Shown: positions 1 to 9,394, numbered from the stretch's first letter. The stretch: DNA of 64,000 bases from Dryocola sp031988645 (GCF_051307045.1 NZ_CP150452.1:1922001-1986000), one strand, 5' to 3'. Notes: a model not told the origin generated them from the sequence alone. A program made the numbers and translations.

Positions 1-1385
1 TTGTGATAGCTTGCTTCGCCGCTGTCATCGCCGTTCGTGCCGGCAATGTAGTAGTCGTTGGAGTCGAAGTAAACCGAGCTAAAGCGCACGCCCGCGTCCA
101 GGCTAAGTTTGTCGGTAAACTGCCACGCGGTTTGCAGATAGGGATCGACGTTCCACATTAGGTTGCGTTCGTTGCGGCGAATGTCGCCTTTTTCGCCCAG
201 CACGGTGGCGCCGTTTTCCACCACAAAGTTCTCATAGCCTTTGCGTTTTTCGGACATGGTTTCGTAGTCAAGACCCGTCGTGAAGCTGACCGGCACGGAG
301 AGCAGATTGCCGCGGTGCGTCCAGCGGGAGTCGATGCCCTGGTAGTGGCGTGAAAGCTGGATCACGCCGCCCGGATGGGTCGGGCTAAGCTGTGGCCCGA
401 CGGGGATCGACTGGTACTGCGTGGTTTCGCGCTCGCCGGCGTAAACCATCAGGCTCAGGTCGTCGCTGGCCGTAAGCTGGCGTTCATAATGCAGGCCCGC
501 CTGGGTTTGCTTCGTGGTTTTACGCGTGTCGTACTGGTTCGCCCGCGGCGACTGGGTGGGGTTGTCGCGCCATTCATCTGCGGTTAATCCGCCGGGATCG
601 TTGGCATCGATATCCACGCTGTTAAACAGGAAGGTCAGCTTGCTGGCGTCGTCGAGGCGCACGCCGAGTTTGGCGTTGCCGAGGTTTTTCTGGGCGCTGC
701 TGTGGTCGCGATAGCCGTGCGTGGTAAAGCGCGAGGCGGAAACGGCATAATCCACGTCCCCGGCATGCGTGCCGTCGCCCGTAGCGCCCGTGGCTTTGAC
801 GCTGTTGCGCCAGCTGCCGAAGCTGCCGTACCAGGTGCTTGCCTCAAGGGTCGGCGGCTGAGTGCCGGTCGTGGTGTTGACGTTTACCACGCCGCCGGAG
901 GAGTTGCCGTATAAGGCCGAAAACGGACCGCGCAGCACTTCGATGCTTTCGACGCTGTTGATATCAATATTGGACGTTTGCCCCTGTCCGTCCGGCATGG
1001 TGGCGGGAATGCCGTCCACGTACATCCGCACGCCGCGCACGCCGTAGGTGGAGCGCGAGCCGAACCCACGCACCGACAGCTGTAAATCCTGCGCATAGTT
1101 CTGGCGGTTTTGCACCTGCAGCCCCGGCACGCTGTTGAGACTCTCGGAAAGGTTCACGCGCGGCGCGGCCTGGCGCATATCCTCACCGTCGATCGTGCTG
1201 ACGGCGGCCGGGGTATCCAGCTCTGATAGGCCGCCGGGCGTGGCCGTGACCACCATCGTCTGTTCATCAGATTTTGGCGTGTCCGCGGCGAAAACGGGCG
1301 CGGCCCATGGCGTCAGGGCAGGGATCAGTAAAAGGGGGAGCGTGGACTTTCCGTGTTGCGTCATTTTCATCAGGGCAATTTTCAT
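1..1385 (-). CDS. pqqU: TonB-dependent PQQ receptor PqqU (YncD), 5' part only
   Basis: Outer-membrane TonB-dependent receptor; the family member YncD/PqqU imports the cofactor pyrroloquinoline quinone. The gene is read leftwards and runs off the window, so only about 461 N-terminal codons are present. They give a signal peptide (residues 1-33, ending PVFA), a TonB box (EQTMVVTA), a plug domain with QNRQNYAQDLQLSVRGFG, and the start of the barrel. The residues closely follow E. coli YncD as I remember it (for example YVDGIPATMPDGQGQTSNID). The start at 1385 (MKIAL) resembles the E. coli MKI start; an in-frame ATG at 1370 is an alternative, and neither has a clear ribosome site. A partial Fur-like sequence lies near 1483-1500 but is too weak to call. 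The cofactor-dependent enzyme gcd is also in this window. Confidence 0.93.
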   Translation of the reverse strand, partial: MKIALMKMTQHGKSTLPLLLIPALTPWAAPVFAADTPKSDEQTMVVTATPGGLSELDTPAAVSTIDGEDMRQAAPRVNLSESLNSVPGLQVQNRQNYAQDLQLSVRGFGSRSTYGVRGVRMYVDGIPATMPDGQGQTSNIDINSVESIEVLRGPFSALYGNSSGGVVNVNTTTGTQPPTLEASTWYGSFGSWRNSVKATGATGDGTHAGDVDYAVSASRFTTHGYRDHSSAQKNLGNAKLGVRLDDASKLTFLFNSVDIDANDPGGLTADEWRDNPTQSPRANQYDTRKTTKQTQAGLHYERQLTASDDLSLMVYAGERETTQYQSIPVGPQLSPTHPGGVIQLSRHYQGIDSRWTHRGNLLSVPVSFTTGLDYETMSEKRKGYENFVVENGATVLGEKGDIRRNERNLMWNVDPYLQTAWQFTDKLSLDAGVRFSSVYFDSNDYYIAGTNGDDSGEASYH

Positions 1386-1607
1386 CAGGTGAGAAGGGCG
1401 AGCGTCCAGACGAACCATCTGGAACATTTGCGCTATATGTTAATACTTATGTGTAAAGTTTGAAAACCGTAAAGGCACTTTACGTTAATGATAAGTGTTG
1501 GTGAAAGAACAACTAAGCGCAAGGAAGCGGGAGCGGGAGTTAGCTTGCTGCGACCTGCCGCCGGAGGAATTGGCTGGAGATTCAGGCCGTTTCGCAGCGG
1601 AGAAATT

Positions 1608-2159
1608 TTACGGGGCCGTTTGCTTTATCAGCGCCGCTTTAATCAGCGGCCGTTGCAGCTGGGCGACCATCCACGGGCTATAGGCCGCGGGAATTGCGTT
1701 AACGCCGGCTAACACCTGCTCAACGGGCAGCCAGCTGAAGTCCATGACCTCGGTTTTATTCGGCAGCGGCCCGGAGGCGGCGCGGGCGAAAAAGACCGGA
1801 CAGTATTCATTTTCCACAATGCCGCTGGCGTCCGTAGCGCAGTAACGAAACGACTCGTCAACCAGCGTCGGCGTTTCGATGTTCATTCCCAGCTCGTAAT
1901 AGCAACGGCGTATTACGGCGTCGGGCAGGGCTTCGTCCGGCAGCGGGTGGCCGCAGGCCGAGTTGGTCCAGACGCCCGGCCAGGCGACTTTGCCAATGGC
2001 GCGGCGCGTCAGCAGCAGCTCATTGCGGGCATTAAAAATGTAGCAGGAGAAGGCCAGATGGAGAGGGGTTGCTTTGGTGTGAACAAGCGACTTTTCCATG
2101 GTGCCTGAAATGTTCAGGTGCTCATCCAGCAGCAGGACGTATTCTTGTACAGCCGTCAT
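1608..2159 (-). CDS. idi: Isopentenyl-diphosphate delta-isomerase, type 1
   Basis: Cytosolic isomerase that interconverts isopentenyl and dimethylallyl diphosphate in isoprenoid synthesis. At 183 residues it has the usual length of the Nudix-fold type 1 family. The catalytic cysteine lies in TNSACGHP (C69), followed by metal ligand H71; the catalytic acid lies in VENEYC (E116/E118), and metal-binding histidines are at H27 and H34. In E. coli idi maps elsewhere and yncE sits between yncD and ansP; here idi takes that position and no yncE is seen. It is probably transcribed alone, with 62 bases to the end of ansP upstream. Type 1 enzymes are optional in enterics that use the MEP pathway. Confidence 0.95.
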   Translation of the reverse strand: MTAVQEYVLLLDEHLNISGTMEKSLVHTKATPLHLAFSCYIFNARNELLLTRRAIGKVAWPGVWTNSACGHPLPDEALPDAVIRRCYYELGMNIETPTLVDESFRYCATDASGIVENEYCPVFFARAASGPLPNKTEVMDFSWLPVEQVLAGVNAIPAAYSPWMVAQLQRPLIKAALIKQTAP

Positions 2160-2220
2160 AACAATTGTCCGGTAAAGAAAAAGGGGCGGATAACCCTGAG
2201 ATTAACCGCCCTGTAGCATA

Positions 2221-3711
2221 TTAACTATTACGAATCTCCACGTTGGCAGGATGTGCCTCTTCGTGGTGTTCGTGCACCTCGCCGGCGATTTCATGCACGC
2301 GTTTACGCGCCCCGAACCATCCCAGCACCAGCAGCAAGGCGATGAAAGGAATCGAGGCGATGGTCCAGGTGCCGTTCGGGTAGTCGAAGGCCATCAGCAC
2401 CAGCACGCTTAACAGGAACAGCAGCGTGAGCCATGAGGTAAAGGGGGCGCCCGGCAGCTTAAAGCTGACGTCGTCCGCTTTGCCCTGCCTGATGGCCTGG
2501 CGCAGCTTCATCTGGCAGACCACGATAAAGGCCCAGGAAGCGATAATCCCCAGCGACGCGACGTTCAACACGATCTCGAACACCTGCGAAGGCACATAGT
2601 AGTTCAGCACCACGCCGATAACGTAAATACCCAGGGTGACCAGGATCCCGGCGTAGGGCACCTGCTGCCTGCTCATTTTCGACATAAACTTCGGCGCGGA
2701 ACCGCCCATCGACATGGAGCGCAGGATCCGCCCGGTGGAATAGAGGCCGGAGTTCAGGCTTGAAAGCGCGGCGCTCAGCACCACCATATTCATAATATCG
2801 CCGATATAAGGCACGCCCAGCTTTGAGAAGAAGGTGACGAACGGGCTTTGCCCGGGCTGGTAAGCGTTCCACGGCAGCAGCAGCACCAGCAGCACCACGG
2901 AGCCGACGTAGAACAGGCCGATACGCCAGATAACGCTGTTAATGGCCTTCGGCACCATGTTTTGCGGATCTTTGCATTCGCCCGCCGCCGTGCCCACCAG
3001 CTCAATGGAGGCGAAGGCGAACACCACGCCCTGCACCAGCACCAGCGCGGGCAGCAGGCCGTGCGGGAAGAAGCCGCCGTTATCGGTTATCAGGTGGAAG
3101 CCGGTGGTATTTCCGTCGAGCATTTTGCCGCTGCCGAGAAACACCGTCCCCACCACCAGGAAGGCCACGATGGCCAGCACCTTAATCAGCGCAAACCAGA
3201 ACTCCATTTCGGCAAACCACTTCACGCCAATCATGTTCATGGTGCCGACAATCGCCAGCGCGCCGAGGGCGAACACCCACTGCGGCACATCGCCGAACGC
3301 GCCCCAGTAGTGCATATAAAGCGCGACGGCCGTGATATCAACGATGCCGGTCATCGCCCAGTTAACGAAGTACATCCAGCCTGCGACGTAGGAGGCTTTT
3401 TCGCCAAGAAACTCCCTGGCGTAGGAGACAAAGCTGCCGCTTGAAGGGCGATGTAAAACCAGCTCACCCAGCGCGCGCAGGATAAAGAAAGAGAAGATGC
3501 CGCAGACCAGGTAGACCAGCGCCAGCGCCGGGCCGGCCATCTGCAGGCGGGCGCCCGCGCCGAGGAACAGCCCCGTGCCGATAGCGCCGCCGATGGCGAT
3601 CATCTGTACCTGACGATTGCCCATCGCCTTGTGGTAGCCGGAATCATGAGAGTTGAGCCAGCGCCTTTTGGCGGCGCGGCGCTCAGCCTCGGTTTTGTGC
3701 GTTGTTTTCAT
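2221..3711 (-). CDS. ansP: L-asparagine permease AnsP
   Basis: Amino-acid:proton symporter of the APC superfamily (amino-acid transporter family) in the inner membrane, 496 residues with about 12 membrane segments. The N-terminal stretch around residues 25-60 (HKAMGNRQVQMIAIGG, then IGTGLFLGAGA) is nearly identical to E. coli AnsP as I recall it, and the middle (VGTAAGECKDPQ) also fits. LysP, CycA and PheP share the fold but not these segments. The hydrophilic C-terminal tail is rich in His and Glu and differs from E. coli. The gene is neighbour to yncD in E. coli, which supports the assignment. It faces the divergent gene at 3951 across 239 bases holding both promoters. Confidence 0.93.
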   Translation of the reverse strand: MKTTHKTEAERRAAKRRWLNSHDSGYHKAMGNRQVQMIAIGGAIGTGLFLGAGARLQMAGPALALVYLVCGIFSFFILRALGELVLHRPSSGSFVSYAREFLGEKASYVAGWMYFVNWAMTGIVDITAVALYMHYWGAFGDVPQWVFALGALAIVGTMNMIGVKWFAEMEFWFALIKVLAIVAFLVVGTVFLGSGKMLDGNTTGFHLITDNGGFFPHGLLPALVLVQGVVFAFASIELVGTAAGECKDPQNMVPKAINSVIWRIGLFYVGSVVLLVLLLPWNAYQPGQSPFVTFFSKLGVPYIGDIMNMVVLSAALSSLNSGLYSTGRILRSMSMGGSAPKFMSKMSRQQVPYAGILVTLGIYVIGVVLNYYVPSQVFEIVLNVASLGIIASWAFIVVCQMKLRQAIRQGKADDVSFKLPGAPFTSWLTLLFLLSVLVLMAFDYPNGTWTIASIPFIALLLVLGWFGARKRVHEIAGEVHEHHEEAHPANVEIRNS

Positions 3712-3950
3712 TGATATTCCCGTGTTGTTTCTGCTTGCCTTAAATGTTTGCTCGCTGAAATCGCCTGTCCTGTAGTTTGTTAAATCGCGGACATGGCAAA
3801 TTTCGGCGATGAATCCTGGCAGGAAATGAAGATCAACGCAAAGCCTGCCGTGCGTTCCGTGACGGCGCTGAAATCATCCGTTAAGCGAAATCGCCGCAGG
3901 GGTTGTGCTAACTTTGCCCTTTGGAAAAGAGCGAGGAGGAGAAATGACCG

Positions 3951-4301
3951 ATGAAACGCGAAGCGCTTTTTACGGCCGTGCTTGAAAAATATCAGGTCGA
4001 GCCTGACTACCCGTGGCGGAAAAACAGCGACTACGCGGTGTTAAGGCATAAATTCAAAAAGAAATGGTTTGCGCTCGTTTATCGTATCAGCGCGCAAAAG
4101 CTGGGGCTTGAAGGCGACGCGCTGCTTGAGGTAATGAACGTCAAAGTTCAGCCGGAACTGCTGGGCTCGCTAAGAATGCAGCCGGGTATTCTGCCCGCCT
4201 ACCATATGAATAAAGAGCACTGGGTGACGGTGCTGCTGGATAAGGTGCCGGAGGGCGACGCGCTCGATTTGATTGACGAAAGCTTCCGGCTTACCCGCTA
4301 G
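3951..4301 (+). CDS. MmcQ/YjbR family protein
   Basis: Small cytoplasmic protein of 116 residues with the MmcQ/YjbR (CyaY-like fold) pattern: an N-terminal segment containing YPWRKNSDYAVLRH, a central KWFALVY strand, and the C-terminal AYHMNKEHWVTVLLD that is typical of the family. Members have been linked to DNA binding or to toxin-like roles, but no biochemical function is established. A strong ribosome site (GAGGAGGAG, ending about 3942) precedes the ATG at 3951; an ATG at 3944 is in another frame. The gene converges on lacZ, and the two are separated by a perfect 10-bp hairpin. It stands where lacY would be expected downstream of lacZ, but on the other strand. Confidence 0.8.
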   Translation: MKREALFTAVLEKYQVEPDYPWRKNSDYAVLRHKFKKKWFALVYRISAQKLGLEGDALLEVMNVKVQPELLGSLRMQPGILPAYHMNKEHWVTVLLDKVPEGDALDLIDESFRLTR

Positions 4302-4314
4302 CGGCAGCGGAAAG

Positions 4315-4340
4315 CGGGCAGGCCAGGCCAGGCCTGCCCG
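4315..4340. terminator. Inverted repeat between convergent mmcQ-like gene and lacZ
   Basis: Perfect 10-bp arms CGGGCAGGCC and GGCCTGCCCG around a 6-base loop. It sits between two converging stop codons, so it probably ends both transcripts. There is no long T run on either side. Confidence 0.6.
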
Positions 4341-4347
4341 GCAGGAC

Positions 4348-7300
4348 TTAACGACGCGTCCAGCTCACCGCATAGTGATAATGTTGTCCTGCAAGCAGGT
4401 ATTCCGGCGAAACGCTGGGGCTCCAGGAGTCGTCTCCGCCTACCCCCATATGGAAGCCGTCGATATTCAGCCAGCTGCCCGGCTCGGCGCACAGCAGATG
4501 ACGGTGCGAGGTTTCACGCAGCTGCCGCTGGCCGTAGCGGCTGAGGTTGAAGTGGAATCTTCCGCGCCACAGGTTTTCGCCATACTCCAGCCTTTGCGTG
4601 TCGCAGCGCAGCCCGTTTTCCGTCGGGAAAACATAGGGCGTGTACATCTCCTCAAGCGGCCGCTCCCACTTATCGAACAGCGCGGATTGTTTGCGGTCCG
4701 GATAGTTTTCGTGCGGTCCGGCGCCAAGCCAGCCCACGGTCGGGTGAATCTCTGCCAGCTGGCAGGTCAGCCCGATGCGCCCGGGAGGCGGCGTGCCGTA
4801 TGCAATCTCCACGTCAACGTCGATATGCAGCTCTCCCTGGTCATCGATGTGGTACGTTTTGCGGCTGACGAACAGCGTTTTGCGCTGATGCGTCCAGCGG
4901 TGAACCGTGCGCAGCAGCACCTCATTCGCCAGCGCCTGCGCCTCGCAGCCGTGCAGCTCCGCTTCCAGCTCATACATGCCGGCCGCTTTCCAGCGCTCAA
5001 CCCAGGCGTTCGGGTCGATACGCGTGGCCTCGCTGACGCCGATATCGTTATCCAGCGGCGCGCGCGTGAACTGGTCCTGCAGGGGCGAAAGCAGGGCGGC
5101 GCGATCGTCTTTCCACCACTGCGTCAGCAGGCCCGTTTCACGGCTGAAAACCCAGCGGTGATTTCGCTGGCGGATCGTGAAGCTGTCGGCGGCGGCCTCC
5201 AGCCGCGGCGCTTCGCCGTCGGCGTTTTGCTCCGCCACGGCCAGCACGCCCGGCAGCTGCCACTGCTCCCATGCGCAGATGTGGCCTGCCTCGGACCAGG
5301 CGGTCGCTTCGATTTGCTGCACCTGCACCGTCAGCCATACGTCGCCGCCGCGCGTGATTTCCGGCAGCTCATCAAGGATGATGAGCTGTTTGCCCTGCGG
5401 GGAGATATCCAGCAGCGCTTCGCCGCGCGCCAGCCGGTTGCCTTCCTGTTTCAGCGTCCAGATCAGGCGCTCGTTATCGCTTGCGCGGAACAGGTATTCG
5501 CTGGTGACCTCGACTTTCAGCGGCGATTCGCGCAGCAAAGAGAACCGGAAGAACTGCTGCGCCTGCTGCGCCTCATACAGCGCCGGGTGCGGCGTGCGGT
5601 CGGCAGACACCAGGCCGTTCATGCAGAACTGGCGATCGTTAGGCTTATCGCCAAAATCGCCGCCGTAGGCGCTGAACGGCTGGCCGTTGCCGTCGCGTTT
5701 GATAAGCGACTGATCCACCCAGTCCCAGACAAAACCGCCCTGCAGCTTTGGATGCTGGCGGAAGGCCGCCCAGTATTTATGAAAGCCGCCAAAGCTGTTG
5801 CCCATGGCGTGCGCGTACTCGCACAGAATTAACGGACGGCTTTCATCCGGCATGCCGATCCATTTTTTGATTGACCACTTCGGCACCTGTGGGAAAGGCT
5901 GATCCTGGTCGACGCGGGCATACATCGGGCAAATAATATCCGTCGCCGCGCTGTTGGCGCCGCCGCCTTCATACTGCACCGGACGCGTGGGATCGTTGGC
6001 TTTTATCCAGCGGTACAGCGCATCGTGGTTGCTGCCGTGGCCGGATTCATTGCCGAGGGACCAGATGATTATCGACGGGTGGTTGCGGTCGCGCTGCACC
6101 ATCCGCGTGACGCGCTCGGTCATTGCCGGCAGCCAGACGGGATCGTCGCTCAGACGGTTCATCGGCACCATGCCGTGGGTTTCTATATTCGCTTCGTCAA
6201 CCACGTACAGGCCGTAGCGGTCGCACAGGCGATACCACAGCGGGTGGTTAGGGTAGTGGGAGCAGCGCACGGCGTTAAAGTTATGCTGCTTCATCAGCAT
6301 AATGTCCCGGCGCATGGTGTCGATGTCCATCACCTGGCCATGTTCGGGATGATGCTCGTGGCGGTTGACGCCGCGAATCAGCAGCGGCTTGCCGTTAAGC
6401 TGCAGCAGGCCGTGCGAAATCTCTACCTTACGGAAACCCAGATCGCAGGCCTCGGCTTCAATCACCGCGCCATGCTTGTCTTTTAACACCACCACCACGC
6501 GATACAGGTTCGGCGTTTCGGCGCTCCATAACAGCGGGCGTTCTATGGCAATGCGGACCGTCGTGCGATCGTTGTAGGCGCCGCGTTCGTCGATGATATC
6601 GCCGCCGATGGGCTGCTGTTTTTCACCTTTTAACCGATCGCCCTGCCAGAGCTGGACGCCTATCTGCACGTCCTGCTCATCGCCCTGAACCACCGCCAGC
6701 GTTTCCAGCCAGGCGTGGGTAAAATCCTCATTGAGACGGGTGACCACGCGCATATCGCTGAGGTGGGTTTGCGGCTTATGCAGCAGCGTAACGTCGCGGA
6801 AAATGCCGCTCATGCGCCACATGTCCTGGTCTTCCAGGTAGGAACCGTCGCTCCAGCGCAGCACCATCACCGCCAGGCGGTTTTCACCGGGGCGCAGCGC
6901 CTGGCTGAGGTCAAATTCCGACGGCAGGCGGCTGTCCTGCGCGTAGCCGATCCAGCTGCCGTTGCACCACAGGTGAAAGGCGGAATTGACGCCGTCGAAG
7001 ATAATGCGGCTTTGCCCGGCAGCGAGCCACTGCGCGTCAACTTTGAATGTGAGCGAATAACATCCTGTGGGGTTATCTGCAGGCACAAAAGGGGGATTCA
7101 CCGGAATCGGGTAGGTGACGTTGGTATAAATCGGCGCATCGTAACCCAGCATCTGCCAGTTAGAGGGAACCGGCACGTCGTCCGCGCCGTTGAGATCCTG
7201 CGCAACCCAGCTTTCAGGAACGGCTTCCGGGCGGTTAAAGTAGCTGAATTTCCAGACGCCGTTCAGGCTGCGCACGCTCGGCGACTGCTCGTCTTCACGC

Positions 7301-7437
7301 GCCCGTTCGGGGGAGCGCCAGCTGGCAAAAGGCGGATGGGCGGCGAGCTGGTTCAGCTGGGTTACGGCGGGGTTTTCCCAGTCGCGCCGGGCCAGTACGG
7401 AGGCAAGAGTGGAAGCCTGGGTGCCTGCTTTGATCAT
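4348..7437 (-). CDS. lacZ: Beta-galactosidase LacZ
   Basis: Cytosolic glycoside hydrolase of family 2 that hydrolyses lactose and makes allolactose. The 1029 residues match the E. coli length (1024), and all five domains appear intact. The acid/base Glu is E464 in WSLGNESGHG and the nucleophile is E540 in ILCEYAHAMGNS. The N-terminal region after residue 18 (RDWENPAVTQLNQLAAHPPF) follows E. coli closely, with a slightly longer unrelated leader. It lies just downstream of lacI with a recognisable lac promoter, operator and CRP site. No lacY or lacA follows; the next gene is convergent. Lactose uptake would therefore need another permease, or the enzyme serves other beta-galactosides. Confidence 0.98.
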   Translation of the reverse strand: MIKAGTQASTLASVLARRDWENPAVTQLNQLAAHPPFASWRSPERAREDEQSPSVRSLNGVWKFSYFNRPEAVPESWVAQDLNGADDVPVPSNWQMLGYDAPIYTNVTYPIPVNPPFVPADNPTGCYSLTFKVDAQWLAAGQSRIIFDGVNSAFHLWCNGSWIGYAQDSRLPSEFDLSQALRPGENRLAVMVLRWSDGSYLEDQDMWRMSGIFRDVTLLHKPQTHLSDMRVVTRLNEDFTHAWLETLAVVQGDEQDVQIGVQLWQGDRLKGEKQQPIGGDIIDERGAYNDRTTVRIAIERPLLWSAETPNLYRVVVVLKDKHGAVIEAEACDLGFRKVEISHGLLQLNGKPLLIRGVNRHEHHPEHGQVMDIDTMRRDIMLMKQHNFNAVRCSHYPNHPLWYRLCDRYGLYVVDEANIETHGMVPMNRLSDDPVWLPAMTERVTRMVQRDRNHPSIIIWSLGNESGHGSNHDALYRWIKANDPTRPVQYEGGGANSAATDIICPMYARVDQDQPFPQVPKWSIKKWIGMPDESRPLILCEYAHAMGNSFGGFHKYWAAFRQHPKLQGGFVWDWVDQSLIKRDGNGQPFSAYGGDFGDKPNDRQFCMNGLVSADRTPHPALYEAQQAQQFFRFSLLRESPLKVEVTSEYLFRASDNERLIWTLKQEGNRLARGEALLDISPQGKQLIILDELPEITRGGDVWLTVQVQQIEATAWSEAGHICAWEQWQLPGVLAVAEQNADGEAPRLEAAADSFTIRQRNHRWVFSRETGLLTQWWKDDRAALLSPLQDQFTRAPLDNDIGVSEATRIDPNAWVERWKAAGMYELEAELHGCEAQALANEVLLRTVHRWTHQRKTLFVSRKTYHIDDQGELHIDVDVEIAYGTPPPGRIGLTCQLAEIHPTVGWLGAGPHENYPDRKQSALFDKWERPLEEMYTPYVFPTENGLRCDTQRLEYGENLWRGRFHFNLSRYGQRQLRETSHRHLLCAEPGSWLNIDGFHMGVGGDDSWSPSVSPEYLLAGQHYHYAVSWTRR

Positions 7438-7455
7438 ATCTCAGATTCCTTGCTT

Positions 7456-7478
7456 GTTTTGCGATGCGCTCACAATAT
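7456..7478 (-). promoter_or_regulatory. lac operator (LacI site)
   Basis: On the minus strand this reads TATTGTGAGCGCATCGCAAA. The left half, ATTGTGAGCG, is identical to E. coli O1, and the right half is degenerate. It begins at the predicted transcription start, just as O1 does. Confidence 0.75.
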
Positions 7479-7484
7479 GAGGGT

Positions 7485-7513
7485 AATATGATTTTTTCAG
7501 CACGGGCTGTAAA
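7485..7513 (-). promoter_or_regulatory. lacZ promoter (-35 and -10)
   Basis: The minus strand shows TTTACA (7513-7508), a 17-base spacer, then CATATT (7490-7485). The -35 box is the same as the E. coli lac box. A start near 7478 leaves a leader of about 40 bases to the lacZ ATG. Confidence 0.75.
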
Positions 7514-7530
7514 GCAGCAGGACGGGATTA

Positions 7531-7546
7531 GGTGACGCGGCTCTCA
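7531..7546 (-). promoter_or_regulatory. CRP site of the lac promoter, overlapping the lacI stop codon
   Basis: GGTGA-N6-TCTCA on the plus strand matches the CRP consensus TGTGA-N6-TCACA at 8 of 10 positions. Its centre (7538.5) is about 61 bases upstream of the predicted start, the class I position used in E. coli lac. It includes the lacI stop codon (7544-7546). Confidence 0.6.
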
Positions 7547-8632
7547 AACCTGGCGCAGTCTTGCTACCTGGCGCGCGAGCACGGCCAGCGCATCGCCAAG
7601 CGCCTTAGCAGAAGGGGAACTCCCGCCGGGGGCCGCCGTGGTTTTACGTTCAACCAGGGCGACGGGCAGCACCTGCGGCTGCGGCTGGCCGTCGGGGTGA
7701 TGAATCATCTCCACCAGGCGATTGACGCTCGCTTTGCCGAGCGTGCGGAAATCCTGCTTGATGGTGGTAAGCGGCGGGATAAAACAGGCGCTGTCTTCGG
7801 TATCGTCATAGCCCACAACGGAGACGTCCGCCGGCACCGCTAAACCTTCTTCCGCAAGGGCGCGCAGCGCGCCAAGCGCCATCTGATCGTTGGCGACGAC
7901 GATCGCGCCGGGCGTTTTCCCCTCGCGCAGCAGCCGGGAAAGCTGCTCATAGCCTGAAAGCGAACTCCAGTCGCCTTCCATTACCGCCGCCGCCGTCAGT
8001 CCGTTTGCGGCCAGCGTTTGCTGCCAGCCTTCAAAACGCAGGCGCGCCGAAATGGAGGACCGCGGCCCGCAGAGCAGGGCGATGCTGCGATGGCCAAGGT
8101 TGATCAGGTGTTCCACGCCCAGGCGCGCTCCTGCGCCGGGGTCGAAAATAATGCTATTGGCCTCCAGCTCCGCGCAGACGTCCAGAAACAGCGTCGGCAC
8201 GCTGCCGCAGGCGTTTTGTACCGCCTGCGCTTCTTCGTTTTCGAGAGGAATATTGATAATCAGCCCGTCCACGCGCTGTGACAGCAGGCTGTTCACCGCC
8301 GCTTTACAGGCCGCAAGCCCCGGCTGCTCAACCATGGAGATCATCACGTTGAAATTCATGCCCCCGGCCTGGGTTTTGATGGCGGCGGCAATTTGCGAAG
8401 GGGCGTGCAGCGACAGGTTGGTGGTGGCAAGGCCGATGGTCTGGCTGGGTTTGCCGGCCAGCTGCTGCGCCACGCGGTTGGGAACGTAGTTGAGCGCGGC
8501 CATCGCCGCCTCGACCTTCAGCCGAGTTTTTTCGGCAACGTGGTTTGCCTGGTTAATCACCCGGGACACCGTCTGATAGGAAACGTCGGCATACTCCGCC
8601 ACATCGTAAAGCGTCACTGATTTGGGTTTCAT
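7544..8632 (-). CDS. lacI: Lactose repressor LacI
   Basis: LacI/GalR-family repressor of 362 residues (E. coli 360). The helix-turn-helix is at residues 5-25 (VTLYDVAEYADVSYQTVSRV), identical in the recognition helix (YQTVSRV) to E. coli LacI, then a hinge helix (NRVAQQLAGK) and a periplasmic-binding-protein-like core. The C-terminus (residues 340-362, ending LARQVARLRQV) resembles the leucine-heptad tetramerisation tail. It lies directly upstream of lacZ in the same direction, as in E. coli, and an O1-like operator lies 66-88 bases past its stop. It is divergent from the GST gene at 8703, so the short gap holds two promoters. Confidence 0.95.
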   Translation of the reverse strand: MKPKSVTLYDVAEYADVSYQTVSRVINQANHVAEKTRLKVEAAMAALNYVPNRVAQQLAGKPSQTIGLATTNLSLHAPSQIAAAIKTQAGGMNFNVMISMVEQPGLAACKAAVNSLLSQRVDGLIINIPLENEEAQAVQNACGSVPTLFLDVCAELEANSIIFDPGAGARLGVEHLINLGHRSIALLCGPRSSISARLRFEGWQQTLAANGLTAAAVMEGDWSSLSGYEQLSRLLREGKTPGAIVVANDQMALGALRALAEEGLAVPADVSVVGYDDTEDSACFIPPLTTIKQDFRTLGKASVNRLVEMIHHPDGQPQPQVLPVALVERKTTAAPGGSSPSAKALGDALAVLARQVARLRQV

Positions 8633-8702
8633 GCCGGGTTTCCTTATCGCTCTTAAAGTCCGGGAGTATTCTACACTTAATCACTTTAGACCGGAGAACA
8701 TC

Positions 8703-9320
8703 ATGTACAAACTCTACGGTGCGCCGGGCTGCGGCTCGGCGATTGTTGAAATCATGTTTGTTTTGACAGGTGAAGCGTATCAGTGGAAAAACGTCGAGGG
8801 ATTCGAAGATCCGGGCCCGCAACGCGATGCGCTGTTAACGCTCAATCCCCTCGGCCAGGTGCCGACGCTCAGGCTTGAAGACGGCTCGGTGATGACCGAA
8901 AGCGCGGCTATCGCCCTGATGCTGCTGGACAGGCATCCCGAGCTGGCGCCTCCCGCGGACACGCCGGAACGCCAGCGTTTTTACCGGCTGCTGGTCTGGT
9001 TTGTCGCCAACGTCTATCCCACTTTTACCTACGGCGATAATCCGGCGCGCTGGACGCAAAACGGCGCCGATGAGCTTCTCGCCAGCACGAATCATTACCG
9101 CGAACAGCTCTATGTATGGATGGAAAACCAGGTCGGAAGTGGCCCTTACATATTCGGAGAAAAGATCACCCTGCTGGATGCCTATCCCGCGGCGATGATT
9201 AGCTGGCGGCCGCGGCAGGCGTGGTTTGAAAAGCACACGCCGAAGCTGTTTGCCGTCGCGCAGAGGGTGCGCCGGCGTGAAGATCTACAGGAAGTGCTGC
9301 GCCGCAATGAAATGCTGTGA
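8703..9320 (+). CDS. yncG: Glutathione S-transferase family protein YncG
   Basis: Thioredoxin-fold N-terminal domain (residues 1-80, with CGSAIVEIMF in place of the usual active-site motif and LGQVPTLRLEDG with the cis-proline) and an all-helical C-terminal domain. It should bind glutathione, but no substrate is known for YncG. The 205 residues equal E. coli YncG, and E. coli has yncG near ansP and nhoA as here. An in-frame upstream ATG at 8622 would overlap lacI; the ATG at 8703 has a ribosome site (GGAGAA) and matches family length, so it is preferred. Confidence 0.85.
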   Translation: MYKLYGAPGCGSAIVEIMFVLTGEAYQWKNVEGFEDPGPQRDALLTLNPLGQVPTLRLEDGSVMTESAAIALMLLDRHPELAPPADTPERQRFYRLLVWFVANVYPTFTYGDNPARWTQNGADELLASTNHYREQLYVWMENQVGSGPYIFGEKITLLDAYPAAMISWRPRQAWFEKHTPKLFAVAQRVRRREDLQEVLRRNEML

Positions 9321-9394
9321 TCGCACCATCGATCATATGGCGCTGGGGCAATCCATTATAGTGATATGACTTTCATCGCAACGGACTTCATCCT

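Noticed and set aside
1483..1500. Fur box upstream of pqqU
   Set aside because: Only one half resembles the consensus, and PqqU is not known to be iron-regulated.
4273..5832. 519-codon open frame opposite lacZ
   Set aside because: Shadow of lacZ, whose own frame is full-length and has both catalytic glutamates.
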